NCBI RefSeq assembly: GCF_011751075.1
Contig: NZ_JAALLN010000005.1
Location: 1 to 64,000 of the forward strand
DNA length: 64,000 nt
Reading direction: 5' to 3'
Origin: Flavobacterium poyangense
GTDB lineage: Bacteria; Bacteroidota; Bacteroidia; Flavobacteriales; Flavobacteriaceae
A program made the position numbers and the translations under genes. Every line of letters starts with the position of its first letter. Positions within the stretch are counted from its first letter, which is position 1. Below, in pieces: positions 43,108-51,297 of this stretch. The notes beneath the pieces were generated by a model that saw only the letters and a program-made list of their open reading frames with translations, had not been told where the DNA came from and ran no database searches.

Positions 43108-43346
43108 TTTTAAACACGAATTACACGAATTTACACTAATTATTTTGTGTATTGATGTGTTTTTTTTGCTGCAAATTGCACGAATTTGTACTAATGTTTT
43201 AGTTAATTTAAGGAAGAGTATTTTCTATTTATTGCTTTATCTTTTTATATTAAATTGTAAAGTTTATGTAATGTGTTGCAAAAAATTAGGAACTAATTTT
43301 TGCCTATATAAAAAAATAATTCGTGCAAATTCGTACAATTTGTGGC
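43108..43346. repeat. CACGAATT palindromic intergenic element
   Basis: AAACACGAATTACACGAATT on the left (from 43109) and AATTCGTGCAAATTCGTAC on the right (43317 onward) are inverted versions of the same words. A second internal copy, TTGCACGAATTTGTACTAAT, lies near 43176. The 240-bp element fills the gap between the Crp/Fnr gene and the efflux operon; the 82-codon frame inside it is not supported. Confidence 0.65.
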
Positions 43347-43382
43347 AAAAAAAAACGCTGCAAAACCGAAGTCCTGCAGCGT
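43347..43382 (-). terminator. Intrinsic terminator of the efflux operon
   Basis: Stem ACGCTGCA/TGCAGCGT (43355-43362 with 43375-43382) follows the outer membrane factor stop by 30 bp; the minus strand then has nine T. Confidence 0.88.
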
Positions 43383-43411
43383 CACTCAAATAAATAATTA
43401 AAAAACGGGTA

Positions 43412-44830
43412 TTATCTCCAACCTCCGCCCAATGCACGGTATAACTCGGTATTGGCAGACAGTTGATCTCTTTTTAGGTTGGCAAGCTCCAGTTCGCTTT
43501 GCAATAAATTGGCTTGAGCGGTTATCACTTCAAGGTATTCTGCCATTCCGTTTTTGAAAAGCAAATTCGAATTTTTAATGGCTTGCTGCAATGTTTTCAC
43601 ACGATCCTGAAGAAACGTTTCCTGTTGTTGTAATTTTTCTACTTTCACTAAGGCATCGGCAACTTCGCTAACGGCAACTAAAACGGTTTGTCTGAAATTT
43701 AAAACTGCTTTTTCTCTTTCGACTTTGGCAATATTATATTCTGTTTTTAGTTTTTTGTTGTTTAGTAAAGGTTGTGTCAAACCTCCAAGGGCAGTTCCAA
43801 ACAAGGAAGCCGGAATAGTGAACCAATTACTGGTTTCAAACGAGTTTAATCCGCCTTGGGCTGTAATTTTTAAAGCTGGGTATAAGTCTGCTTTTGTGAT
43901 TCCAACATTTGCATTTGCTAGTCTTAAACCTAACTCAGCACTTTTTACATCCGGTCTTCTGCGCACTAATGAAGCCGGAACTCCGATTGCGGCATTGTTT
44001 TTTACTTCAATAGAACTTAAAATGATGCTTCTTTTTTTCGAGTTGGGAAAGGAACCCGTCAAAACACTCAAAGCATTTTCCTGAATAGCAATATTTTGTT
44101 CTAATAATGGAACCAATTGTGCAGCGCTTAATTTTTGTGCTTCCGATTGTTGAATGGCTAATGAAGTCACTTGTCCCGCATCATATTTCAATTTAATGAT
44201 TTTGGTGGTGCTGTCATTTAGCTTTTCATTTTGTTTGGCAATTTCCAGTTGCGCATCTAACATTAGGAGGTTGTAATATCCTTTTGATACATTGGCAACA
44301 ATAGTAGTCTGCAATGCTTTCTTTACTTCTTCAGATTGAAGGTAATTAGCATAAGCTCCTTTTTTCTGATTTTTAATTTTTCCCCAGATATCAGCTTCCC
44401 AGGCAAGCGAAACTCCGGTTGAATAATCTTCAACATGTTGTTTTCCCAAGGCCTGATTTAAATTGAAGCCCATAAAGCTGTTTTCTGACGGGCGATTGAT
44501 GCTTGCATTCACAAACAGATTAGCCTGAGGAACATTGTTCCATTTTGATTGTGTGAATCGGTACTGTGCAATTTCAATATTTTTAGTAGCGATTTGCAAG
44601 TCATTATTTCGGGATACAGCACTATCAATTAGTTCAATAACATCTTGTTCTGTAAAGAAGTTTTTCCACTCCAGATCAGCGATACTGGTAGTATCTGTTG
44701 AAACCGATGCACTCCTGAAATTTTCAGGCAATGCATCTTTTGGAGTTTCAATATCCTTCGAGACTTTACAGGATAGTATAGTGGTGATCAAAACAGCAAT
44801 CAGCACAATTTTGGTTATATACTTTTTCAT
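43412..44830 (-). CDS. TolC/NodT-type efflux outer membrane lipoprotein
   Basis: This 472-residue protein is the outer-membrane exit duct of a tripartite RND pump. The ATG at 44830 is chosen because it starts a lipoprotein signal (ITKIVLIAVLITTILSC); the frame is open 28 codons further up without a signal. Two outer membrane efflux protein repeats are present, each with long alpha-helical hairpins (RNNDLQIATKNIEIAQYRF; GQVTSLAIQQSEAQKLSAA; SLVRRRPDVKSAELGLRLAN; GMAEYLEVITAQANLLQSEL). The RRRPDV motif is diagnostic of the NodT-type lipoproteins. It is the last gene of the TetR-controlled operon. Confidence 0.93.
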   Translation of the reverse strand: MKKYITKIVLIAVLITTILSCKVSKDIETPKDALPENFRSASVSTDTTSIADLEWKNFFTEQDVIELIDSAVSRNNDLQIATKNIEIAQYRFTQSKWNNVPQANLFVNASINRPSENSFMGFNLNQALGKQHVEDYSTGVSLAWEADIWGKIKNQKKGAYANYLQSEEVKKALQTTIVANVSKGYYNLLMLDAQLEIAKQNEKLNDSTTKIIKLKYDAGQVTSLAIQQSEAQKLSAAQLVPLLEQNIAIQENALSVLTGSFPNSKKRSIILSSIEVKNNAAIGVPASLVRRRPDVKSAELGLRLANANVGITKADLYPALKITAQGGLNSFETSNWFTIPASLFGTALGGLTQPLLNNKKLKTEYNIAKVEREKAVLNFRQTVLVAVSEVADALVKVEKLQQQETFLQDRVKTLQQAIKNSNLLFKNGMAEYLEVITAQANLLQSELELANLKRDQLSANTELYRALGGGWR

Positions 44831-44846
44831 TTTTACTTTGTCGTAA

Positions 44847-44960
44847 TTAAATTTCCGGACATTTGTCTTTTCTGGTATCAAGTTCTTTTGACACTTTATA
44901 AGAGATGTAGGCAATGCTGCCGATGATGATCATCAGAGCTGTCGTTATATAATTTTCCAT
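44847..44960 (-). CDS. 37-residue single-helix membrane protein in the RND operon
   Basis: The gene begins 3 bp after the pump stop codon and ends 16 bp before the outer membrane factor, inside the operon. The product starts MENYITTALMIIIGSIAYIS and continues YKVSKELDTRKDKCPEI: one membrane helix (residues 4-22) followed by a basic cytosolic tail. Tight spacing on both sides and clean codons support a real gene. Small single-helix proteins such as AcrZ bind and modulate AcrB in Escherichia coli; this has no sequence relation I can see but the position is suggestive. Function unproven. Confidence 0.68.
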   Translation of the reverse strand: MENYITTALMIIIGSIAYISYKVSKELDTRKDKCPEI

Positions 44961-44963
44961 TCT

Positions 44964-47900
44964 TTAGTTATGTTCGTTGTGAGTTACAGCTACCGGTTTT
45001 CCGCTAACTTTTTCTTGTAAATGTTGGAATACGATAAATAAAACCGGGATAATTAATAACCCAAGTATTACTCCCGAAACCATTCCTCCGGCCGCACCAA
45101 TACTAATAGAGTGGTTACCTTGAGCCGATGGACCTTTGGCACTCATCATCGGAATTAATCCGACTACGAAAGCCAGTGACGTCATAATAATCGGTCGTAG
45201 ACGTAATTTGGCTGCTTCAATTGACGCTGCAATTAATCCTTGTCCTGATCTTCGTCGTTGCGCGGCAAACTCTACAATCAGAATCGCATTCTTGGCGAGT
45301 AATCCGATAAGCATTACCAGGGCTACTTGTACATAAATGTTATTTTCGATTCCGGTTAATCCAATCGCTACGAAAACTCCAAATATACCTGCAGGTATAG
45401 ATAAGATTACGGCCAATGGCAAAATGTAACTTTCATATTGTGCAGCAAGTAAGAAATAGATGAATATCAAACACAATAAGAAAATCGTTGCCGATTGCCC
45501 TCCTGAAGAAATCTCCTCACGGGTTTGTCCCGAGAATTCATAACTATACCCTGCAGGTAATTGCTGTGCCGCAACTTCTTCAATTGCTTTAATCGCATCA
45601 CCGGAGCTAAAACCGGGTTTTGGTATGGCATTAATCGAAATAGAATTAAACAAGTTGTATCTTGAAGCGGTTTCTGAACCATAAATACGACTTAGTTTTA
45701 CTAAAGTATTTATCGGAACCATTTCGCCATTTTTGTTTTTTACAAACACACGGTCTATGGCTGACGGATCTGCTCTGTCGGCAATATCGGCCTGAACAAC
45801 CACTCTGTAATATTTACCGAATCGGTTAAAATCAGATGCCTGTGCGCTACCAAAATAAGCCTGCATGGTTTGCAATATGTCTTTTACTTTTACACCCAAT
45901 TGATCTGCTTTTGCATCATTGATATCCAATTGCAATTGCGGATAATCTGCTTTAAAGCTGGTAAAGGCTACGGCAATTTCGGGGCGTTTCATTAATTCTC
46001 CGATAAACGTTTGCGAGATTCCACTAAACTTATCCAGTTTACCACCGGTTTTATCCTGAAGGACTAAATCTAAAGCTTCAACATTACTAAATCCGGGTAC
46101 AGTTGGGAAACTAAATACGAAGAAACTTCCGCCTGAAATCGCACCTAGTTTTCCGCGGACTTCATTCATGATTTCGTCAATATTTTTGATCTCTCCACGT
46201 TCTTCATTAGGTTTAAGCAATACGAAAACAACTGCTGATGACGGACTCGTAGAATTCGTTAATAAGTTGAAACCGGAAATTGCGGTAACAAATCGGGAAG
46301 AGTTTAAGCCTCTCAAAGTGTTTTCGGCTTCTGTCATTACTTTTTGAGTTCCGTCTAAAGAAGTTCCTGATGGAGTGTTAACTGCAATAGCAATAAATCC
46401 CTGATCTTCTGTTGGAATAAACCCTGACGGAGTCGTTTTTACCATCACAATTGTAGCAAAAGTAACCAAAGCCAATCCACCTAAACTAACCCATTTGTTG
46501 CGAATCAAGAATTTCAATCCACCCACATAACGATTGGTTAAAGCATTAAAACTATTGTTAAATCCGATAAAGAATTTTTCTTTAAAGCCTTGTTTAACAT
46601 GTGGTGTTTGTTCATCATGTGAACCGTGATTACTTTTTAAGAATAAAGCAGCAAGGGCAGGGCTTAAAGTCAAAGCATTTACCGCCGAAATTACAATCGC
46701 AATAGCCATCGTGAAAGCAAACTGACGATAGAAAACTCCTGTTGAGCCTTCCATGAAACCTACCGGCAAGAATACGGCAGCCATAACCAATGTAATGGAG
46801 ATAATAGCACCGGTAATTTCGTGCATGGCTTCATGTGTTGCTACTTTTGGAGACAACTTTTTGTGTTCCATTTTTGCATGCACCGCTTCGACGACCACAA
46901 TTGCATCATCGACGACAATACCAATGGCCAGAATTAAGGCAAAAAGCGTTAAAAGGTTAATCGAGAATCCGAATAACTGCATGAAAAAGAACGTTCCCAA
47001 AATCGCAACCGGAACTGCAATTGCCGGAATTAATGTCGATCTAAAATCCTGAAGGAAAATAAATACCACAATAAATACCAATATAAAAGCTTCGATCAAA
47101 GTGTGCTCTACCTGCTCAATAGATTGATCCAGTGATACTTTTGTACTGTAGAAAATATTGTGTTTTATTCCCGAAGGGAAATCTTTAGCCGCTTTAACCA
47201 TTAATTTGTTAATCGCTACCTGAATATCGTTAGAGTTAGAACCCGCCAACTGAATGATTCCAATTACAACTCCTTTTTTACCATTTAAACGAGTTAAACT
47301 GTTGTAAGAGTAAGCGCCAAGTTCAACTCTTGCCACATCTTTTAAGCGAAGTATAGAACCATCAGCATTAGAACGTATGGCAATGTTTTGATAATCTTCG
47401 GGTTTGGTTAGTTTTCCTTTGTATTTGATTACGTATTCGAAAACTTCTTTACTTCTTTCACCAAATTTACCCGGAGCAGCTTCCAAACTTTTGTCTTGTA
47501 TGGCTGCCATAACTTCATTTGGCGTCACGTTGTAAGTTGACATTTGTGTCGGATTTAACCAAACACGCATCGAGTAATCTTTCACCCCACCAAAAATACT
47601 GGCAGAACCTACACCCGGAATACGTTTAATCTCCGGAATAATATTAATTTGAGCATAATTGGCAACAAAAGTCTGGTCGTATTTTGACTCATCTTCGGTA
47701 TACATACCAATTGCCATGATAAAACTATTTTGTTGTTTCGCTGTAATTACACCTTGTTGAACCACCTCTGCCGGTAATTGACTTGTAGCTTGCGCAACCC
47801 TGTTCTGAACGTTTACAGCAGCCTGATCGGCATCTGTTCCCAGTTTAAAGAAAACAGTAATGGCCAATGTACCATCGTTACTTGCAGTTGAGCTCATGTA

Positions 47901-48128
47901 CGTCATATTCTCAACCCCATTTATAGATTCTTCGAGTGAAGGTGCCACAGAACGCAAAACCGTTTCTGCGTTGGCTCCCGGATAAACCGCCGTTACCAAA
48001 ACCGATGGTGGCGCAATATCAGGAAACTGTTGTAAAGGCAATTTTGCAAGCCCAAGTACTCCTAATATCACCAACAAAATGGAGATAACGGTTGCCAGTA
48101 CGGGTCTTTGAATAAATATTTTGAACAT
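44964..48128 (-). CDS. RND multidrug efflux permease (HAE1/AcrB type)
   Basis: This 1054-residue inner-membrane proton-driven pump has 12 predicted membrane helices in two halves with large periplasmic loops. N-terminal MFKIFIQRPVLATVISI, the HAE1 pattern LPLQQFPDIAPPSV, the proton-relay pair in TM4 GIVVDDAIVVVE, and the second-half FVVGLIPMMSAKGPSAQ are all in place. Length matches AcrB (about 1050). It exports hydrophobic compounds across the envelope with the adaptor encoded 11 bp upstream and the TolC-type duct downstream. The C-terminus ends in a polar His-rich tail. Substrates unknown. Confidence 0.95.
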   Translation of the reverse strand: MFKIFIQRPVLATVISILLVILGVLGLAKLPLQQFPDIAPPSVLVTAVYPGANAETVLRSVAPSLEESINGVENMTYMSSTASNDGTLAITVFFKLGTDADQAAVNVQNRVAQATSQLPAEVVQQGVITAKQQNSFIMAIGMYTEDESKYDQTFVANYAQINIIPEIKRIPGVGSASIFGGVKDYSMRVWLNPTQMSTYNVTPNEVMAAIQDKSLEAAPGKFGERSKEVFEYVIKYKGKLTKPEDYQNIAIRSNADGSILRLKDVARVELGAYSYNSLTRLNGKKGVVIGIIQLAGSNSNDIQVAINKLMVKAAKDFPSGIKHNIFYSTKVSLDQSIEQVEHTLIEAFILVFIVVFIFLQDFRSTLIPAIAVPVAILGTFFFMQLFGFSINLLTLFALILAIGIVVDDAIVVVEAVHAKMEHKKLSPKVATHEAMHEITGAIISITLVMAAVFLPVGFMEGSTGVFYRQFAFTMAIAIVISAVNALTLSPALAALFLKSNHGSHDEQTPHVKQGFKEKFFIGFNNSFNALTNRYVGGLKFLIRNKWVSLGGLALVTFATIVMVKTTPSGFIPTEDQGFIAIAVNTPSGTSLDGTQKVMTEAENTLRGLNSSRFVTAISGFNLLTNSTSPSSAVVFVLLKPNEERGEIKNIDEIMNEVRGKLGAISGGSFFVFSFPTVPGFSNVEALDLVLQDKTGGKLDKFSGISQTFIGELMKRPEIAVAFTSFKADYPQLQLDINDAKADQLGVKVKDILQTMQAYFGSAQASDFNRFGKYYRVVVQADIADRADPSAIDRVFVKNKNGEMVPINTLVKLSRIYGSETASRYNLFNSISINAIPKPGFSSGDAIKAIEEVAAQQLPAGYSYEFSGQTREEISSGGQSATIFLLCLIFIYFLLAAQYESYILPLAVILSIPAGIFGVFVAIGLTGIENNIYVQVALVMLIGLLAKNAILIVEFAAQRRRSGQGLIAASIEAAKLRLRPIIMTSLAFVVGLIPMMSAKGPSAQGNHSISIGAAGGMVSGVILGLLIIPVLFIVFQHLQEKVSGKPVAVTHNEHN

Positions 48129-48139
48129 TTTTGTAAAAA

Positions 48140-49285
48140 TTATTTTTTGTTAGTTAATTGTGCAACCTTGGTCGATGGTTTTTCAGGTTGAATTACCTGA
48201 CCTTCCTGAAGTTTATCGATACCGCTCAATACAATTTGATCACCGGTTTTTACTCCATCTTTGATCAGATAGTTGGTACCGTTTTTACCAATTATTGTGA
48301 TTGGCATTTTGTTTACCTTGTTTTGTTTGTTTACGGTAAAGACAAAAACTTTATCCTGCATTTCAATCGTAGCCGATTGCGGAACCAGTATTGCATCGTT
48401 ATGTTGTAACCCTAAACGGATTCTTCCTGTATTACCGGAGCGTAAAGTTCCGTTTGCATTTGGAAAAGTAGCTCTTAAAGTAATTGCACCGGTAGTTTTG
48501 TCAAACTGACCGTCGACCATATCGATTTTTCCGGATTGTGGGTAAGCATTATTATCGGCGAGGATTAAAGAAACCGGAGGTAATTTTTTGATTTTGTCTC
48601 CAATTGTGCTTCCTGCGTATTGTGCTTTAAAATTGATGAAATCGGTTTCTCCCAAAGAGAAGTAAACAAAAACTTCATGAACATCTGAAAGTGTAGTCAA
48701 AGCTTCAACATCAGTTGCAGAAACCAAACTTCCTTGTTTTTTAGGTAGTCTTCCTATGTAGCCACTCACCGGAGCCGTAACATTTGTATATCCTAAATTG
48801 ATTTTTGCAGAGGCTACCATTGCCTTTGCCTGTTCGATATTGGCAGCTGCAATTTTTTGAGAAGCTTTTGCTGTTTTCAATTGGTAATCAGAAACCACTT
48901 TGTTTTGTACTAATGGAGTTAATTTATCAACCTCTAACTGAGCGTTGATTAGAGCCGCTTCGGCAGCATGTTGATTCGCCAGAGCATTGTTTAATTGCTC
49001 GCGGAATGGGCGTTCGTTTATTTTGAATAAAGATTGACCTTTAGAAACATAAGCACCTTCGTCTACTAAAACGCGGTCTAAGTTTCCACTTACCTGTGGA
49101 CGGATTTCAACATCTACCGTTCCTTGTACAGAAGCCGGATATTCAGCATCTGTGGTAGTGTTTTCGCTTGTTATGGCCAAAACCGGTAAAAGTGGAGCAG
49201 GAGCGGCAGCCGGACCCTGCGATTTATCTGCACAACTGCTAAGTACGAGTGCCAGGATAAAGCTGGTTATAATTACATTTTTCAT
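48140..49285 (-). CDS. RND efflux periplasmic adaptor lipoprotein (AcrA type)
   Basis: This adaptor of about 381 residues has a lipoprotein signal (IITSFILALVLSSC). The start is the Met that opens this signal; the frame extends 23 codons upstream. Lipoyl half-domains flank a helical hairpin: VDVEIRPQVSGNLDRVLVDEGAYVSKGQSL, INERPFREQLNNALA, TAPVSGYIGRLPKKQGSLVS (quoted in parts). It links the AcrB-type pump to the outer membrane factor. The 256-bp region before it carries three operator-like motifs that also lie before the tetR gene. Confidence 0.92.
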   Translation of the reverse strand: MKNVIITSFILALVLSSCADKSQGPAAAPAPLLPVLAITSENTTTDAEYPASVQGTVDVEIRPQVSGNLDRVLVDEGAYVSKGQSLFKINERPFREQLNNALANQHAAEAALINAQLEVDKLTPLVQNKVVSDYQLKTAKASQKIAAANIEQAKAMVASAKINLGYTNVTAPVSGYIGRLPKKQGSLVSATDVEALTTLSDVHEVFVYFSLGETDFINFKAQYAGSTIGDKIKKLPPVSLILADNNAYPQSGKIDMVDGQFDKTTGAITLRATFPNANGTLRSGNTGRIRLGLQHNDAILVPQSATIEMQDKVFVFTVNKQNKVNKMPITIIGKNGTNYLIKDGVKTGDQIVLSGIDKLQEGQVIQPEKPSTKVAQLTNKK

Positions 49286-49364
49286 CTTAATATTGGTTTT
49301 AATTTGTTGGACATTCCCGTTTTTAAAAAAATTATTTATAGTATTTGAATTCATTTTTAAGGTT

Positions 49365-49392
49365 ATTAAATTTTCTAACGTTGTTAAGTAAA
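49365..49392. promoter_or_regulatory. TetR operator-like motif, copy 1
   Basis: One of four copies of a 28-bp imperfect palindrome with left ATTAAAT and right GTTGTTAAGTAAA. Located between the regulator gene and the efflux adaptor. Confidence 0.6.
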
Positions 49393-49444
49393 AGGGCTCA
49401 AAACTCCATGTAATAAAGCCTGGTAAATCTATTTTTTAATGGGT

Positions 49445-49472
49445 ATTAAATTATTTATCACTGTTAAGTAAC
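49445..49472. promoter_or_regulatory. TetR operator-like motif, copy 2
   Basis: Second copy, with left ATTAAATTATTTATC and right ACTGTTAAGTAAC, 80 bp from copy 1. Confidence 0.65.
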
Positions 49473-49500
49473 GGAGCAAAAAAAGAGTTAAAATTACTCT

Positions 49501-49528
49501 ATTAAATCATTTACCACCGTTAAGTAAT
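49501..49528. promoter_or_regulatory. TetR operator-like motif, copy 3
   Basis: Third copy, with left ATTAAATCATTTACC and right ACCGTTAAGTAAT, 56 bp from copy 2 and just after the regulator stop codon. Confidence 0.65.
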
Positions 49529-49541
49529 GATTAAATTTTTT

Positions 49542-50135
49542 TTATTGTATTGATTTTATGATACCACCAATCGCATCTTTAAGGATCTGATTGTTGATTG
49601 TTTCCATTACGTCACTTTTGCTAATGATGTTGATTGCGATCAAACCGTGAATAACAGAAAAAAAAGTATAATATTTTTGTGTAATAACTTCCTCCGTTGG
49701 TTTGCTGTTTTTCATGACTTCAGCAATTACGGCAGTAAATAATCTATAAGGTCCTTTGGCAGCATCACATTGTTGCGAACAACAATTCATTTGTACACCA
49801 AACATAACCTGATACATTTCAGTATCTGTGAAGGCAAAATCCCAATACGCCATCCACATGGCTTCTAATTGGTCTTCCGGTTTTTCAAATTTAGCCTTAG
49901 CATCTTCCAGTTCATTGGCTAATTTATTAAAACCTTTACCCGTTAATTCACGTAAAATTGCATCCTTATTAGAAAAGTACTCATAAATAATAGGTGCAGT
50001 ATATTCAATCTTGTCGGCAATCTTTCGCATACTAAGACCTTGCCATCCTTCATCCTTGACGATGTCATAAGCAGCTTCAAGAATGTTACTTCTTGTCTCT
50101 TCTTTTTGTCTTAAAATACGATCTTTACTTGCCAT
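49542..50135 (-). CDS. TetR/AcrR family transcriptional regulator
   Basis: This 197-residue repressor has the N-terminal helix-turn-helix RSNILEAAYDIVKDEGWQGLSMRKIADKIEYTAPIIYEYFSNKDAILREL (shown in parts: GLSMRKIADKIEY, IIYEYFSNKD) and a C-terminal ligand-binding domain with a CCSQQC cluster that could sense metals or oxidants. It is transcribed ahead of the efflux genes on the same strand. Four copies of one palindrome lie around it, including one over its own -7 box, which fits autoregulation and control of the pump. Confidence 0.92.
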   Translation of the reverse strand: MASKDRILRQKEETRSNILEAAYDIVKDEGWQGLSMRKIADKIEYTAPIIYEYFSNKDAILRELTGKGFNKLANELEDAKAKFEKPEDQLEAMWMAYWDFAFTDTEMYQVMFGVQMNCCSQQCDAAKGPYRLFTAVIAEVMKNSKPTEEVITQKYYTFFSVIHGLIAINIISKSDVMETINNQILKDAIGGIIKSIQ

Positions 50136-50146
50136 TTTGATTGAGT

Positions 50147-50174
50147 ATTAAATTACTTAACACTGTTAGGCAAA
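50147..50174. promoter_or_regulatory. TetR operator-like motif, copy 4 (own promoter)
   Basis: Left ATTAAATTACTTAAC and right ACTGTTAGGCAAA. It overlaps the -7 box at 50171-50178, the best-conserved half being TTACTTAAC. Confidence 0.65.
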
Positions 50175-50178
50175 TGTA
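50171..50178 (-). promoter_or_regulatory. -7 box of the tetR gene
   Basis: The minus strand reads TACATTTG, 35 bp before the ATG and overlapped by operator copy 4. Confidence 0.6.
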
Positions 50179-50301
50179 TGACGAATTTTTAGAATAAAAC
50201 AATTTTCTATAATAGTTTTTTCTTATGTCGGTATAAAGAGTTTGTAAAGGCTTGATTTTAGGGACTTTTTACGTCCTATGTTTACAGAATTACCATTTAA
50301 T

Positions 50302-50401
50302 TGTCATTTCGACGAAGGAAAAATCGCACTAGAAGCTCCACACAGTATGTCGCCAATCTTTGTTGAAGTACAGTTGCGATTTCTCCTTCGCCGAAATGAC
50401 A
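50302..50401. repeat. GTCATTTCGACGAAGGA palindromic element
   Basis: Arms of 27 nt (50302-50328 and 50375-50401) pair with only two mismatches around a 46-nt centre. The arm words TGTCATTTCG and CGAAATGACA look like a dispersed intergenic repeat; a fragment of a related word occurs near 21640. Confidence 0.8.
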
Positions 50402-50434
50402 AAATTGCGGATGATCAGTTTGATACGATAGTTT

Positions 50435-50538
50435 TTTAACCGCAAGGTGCGCAAAGTTTTTTTCGCAAAGGTCGCAAAGAATTGATTAAATAAAGCTTTG
50501 CACACCTTGCGTAATCCTTTGCGCTCCTTGCGGTTAAA
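50435..50538. repeat. AACCGCAAGG palindromic element, complete copy 1
   Basis: TTTAACCGCAAGG and CCTTGCGGTTAAA are perfect 13-bp ends. Inside, CGCAAAG words pair with CTTTGCG words. Copy 2 at 54213-54316 has the same length and order. Truncated members occur at 21481, 24541-24810 and 41483. Confidence 0.85.
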
Positions 50539-50821
50539 TTTGAGGTTAGAAAAGTAAGTACTACTTTCAATATAAACGTCGATTTATATTTCTAAACCAA
50601 AATATATTATCCAACAAATTTTTGAAGTTCTAGGAGAAAGAATTATCTTAATAACTCTTATATTCGCTCTTTCAAATTTTACTTTTAATTTTTTTAAAGG
50701 TAAAAAGATAGATTTGCAGTGCTAGATAGTTAAGATGGATTTACAGTTATAAATTATTTGTAAACAGATAAATAAATCATTGAGTTAAAGTTTGATAAAA
50801 ATCAATTACGTAAGAAAATAA
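50539..50821. other. AT-rich gap before the structured elements
   Basis: No gene is seen between the palindromic element and the promoter-like box at 50825. The sequence is AT-rich with no open frame of substance. Confidence 0.4.
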
Positions 50822-50824
50822 ATA

Positions 50825-50832
50825 TATTTTTG
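50825..50832 (+). promoter_or_regulatory. -7 box upstream of structured element 1 and the 72-residue gene
   Basis: TATTTTTG fits TAnnTTTG. Transcription from here would carry the structured element at 50872-50948 as a 5' leader of the 72-residue gene. No -33 box at the usual spacing. Confidence 0.4.
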
Positions 50833-50871
50833 CAGTTCTTAAATCTTCACATTAAGGACGCATTAAAATTT

Positions 50872-50948
50872 GCTCTTGTACTATGTAGTAAAGTTCCGAA
50901 AGGACTTTGACGCCGTGAAGAAGCGTAAGACTGCTAAGGTATGAGGGC
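50872..50948 (+). ncRNA. Structured element copy 1 (four helices, GAAA tetraloop)
   Basis: Helices: P1 50872-50879 with 50941-50948 (8 bp, wobbles included); P2 50885-50889 with 50930-50934 (GTAGT/ACTGC); P3 50890-50897 with 50902-50908 capped by GAAA with one bulged T; P4 50910-50913 with 50923-50926 (ACGC/GCGT). A CTAAGGT joiner follows P2. Copy 2 at 51298-51375 keeps every helix with different bases, which supports selected RNA (or single-stranded DNA) structure. The direct repeat TTCTTAAATCTTCAC lies on both sides (near 50836 and 50953). The element ends 23 bp before the 72-residue gene. I cannot name it; Flavo-1 RNA is one candidate to test. Confidence 0.6.
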
Positions 50949-50971
50949 TTTTATTCTTAAATCTTCACGTT

Positions 50972-51190
50972 ATGAGTACAAACACCTTTTCAAAAGAAGC
51001 CGAAACTAGGCTAGTTGATTTTTTTAACAATGCAATAGCTCCACGAGATATGGCTAAAGTATTGCGACAAGTAAATTACACGCTTGCCCTAGGAGGTATG
51101 AAGGAACAGCAATCAACCAACTTAGAAAACAACTTTTATTGGTTGAATGAATTAGCAGAAATCTTAAATCCTTATTTGGATAAAGAGTAA
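50972..51190 (+). CDS. 72-residue orphan protein flanked by structured elements
   Basis: I do not recognise the family. The protein is soluble and helical (EAETRLVDFFNNAIAPRDM, KVLRQVNYTLALGG, FYWLNELAEILNPYLDKE) with no signal peptide or known motif. It starts 23 bp after structured element copy 1, whose direct-repeat flank runs into the start codon, and ends 30 bp before a strong terminator; copy 2 follows. The sequence after copy 2 (ATAAGTAAAAAATC) resembles the start of this gene (ATGAGTACAAACACC), suggesting a duplicated leader whose second gene has been lost. The leader probably controls this gene. Confidence 0.65.
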   Translation: MSTNTFSKEAETRLVDFFNNAIAPRDMAKVLRQVNYTLALGGMKEQQSTNLENNFYWLNELAEILNPYLDKE

Positions 51191-51220
51191 AATCTGTTAG
51201 ATTAGATTTTAAAATTTTGA

Positions 51221-51252
51221 AACCTCGATTTTGAGAGAATCGAGGTTTTTTT
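51221..51252 (+). terminator. Intrinsic terminator of the 72-residue gene
   Basis: Stem AACCTCGATT/AATCGAGGTT (10 bp, 7-nt loop) followed by seven T. Confidence 0.9.
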
Positions 51253-51297
51253 ATTAGAATTACTGCAAAAGGGACTACCAATATGTTAGATAAATTT

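Noticed and set aside
43145..43393. 82-codon plus-strand ORF before the efflux operon terminator
   Set aside because: It spans the CACGAATT palindromic element and the terminator of the opposite strand.
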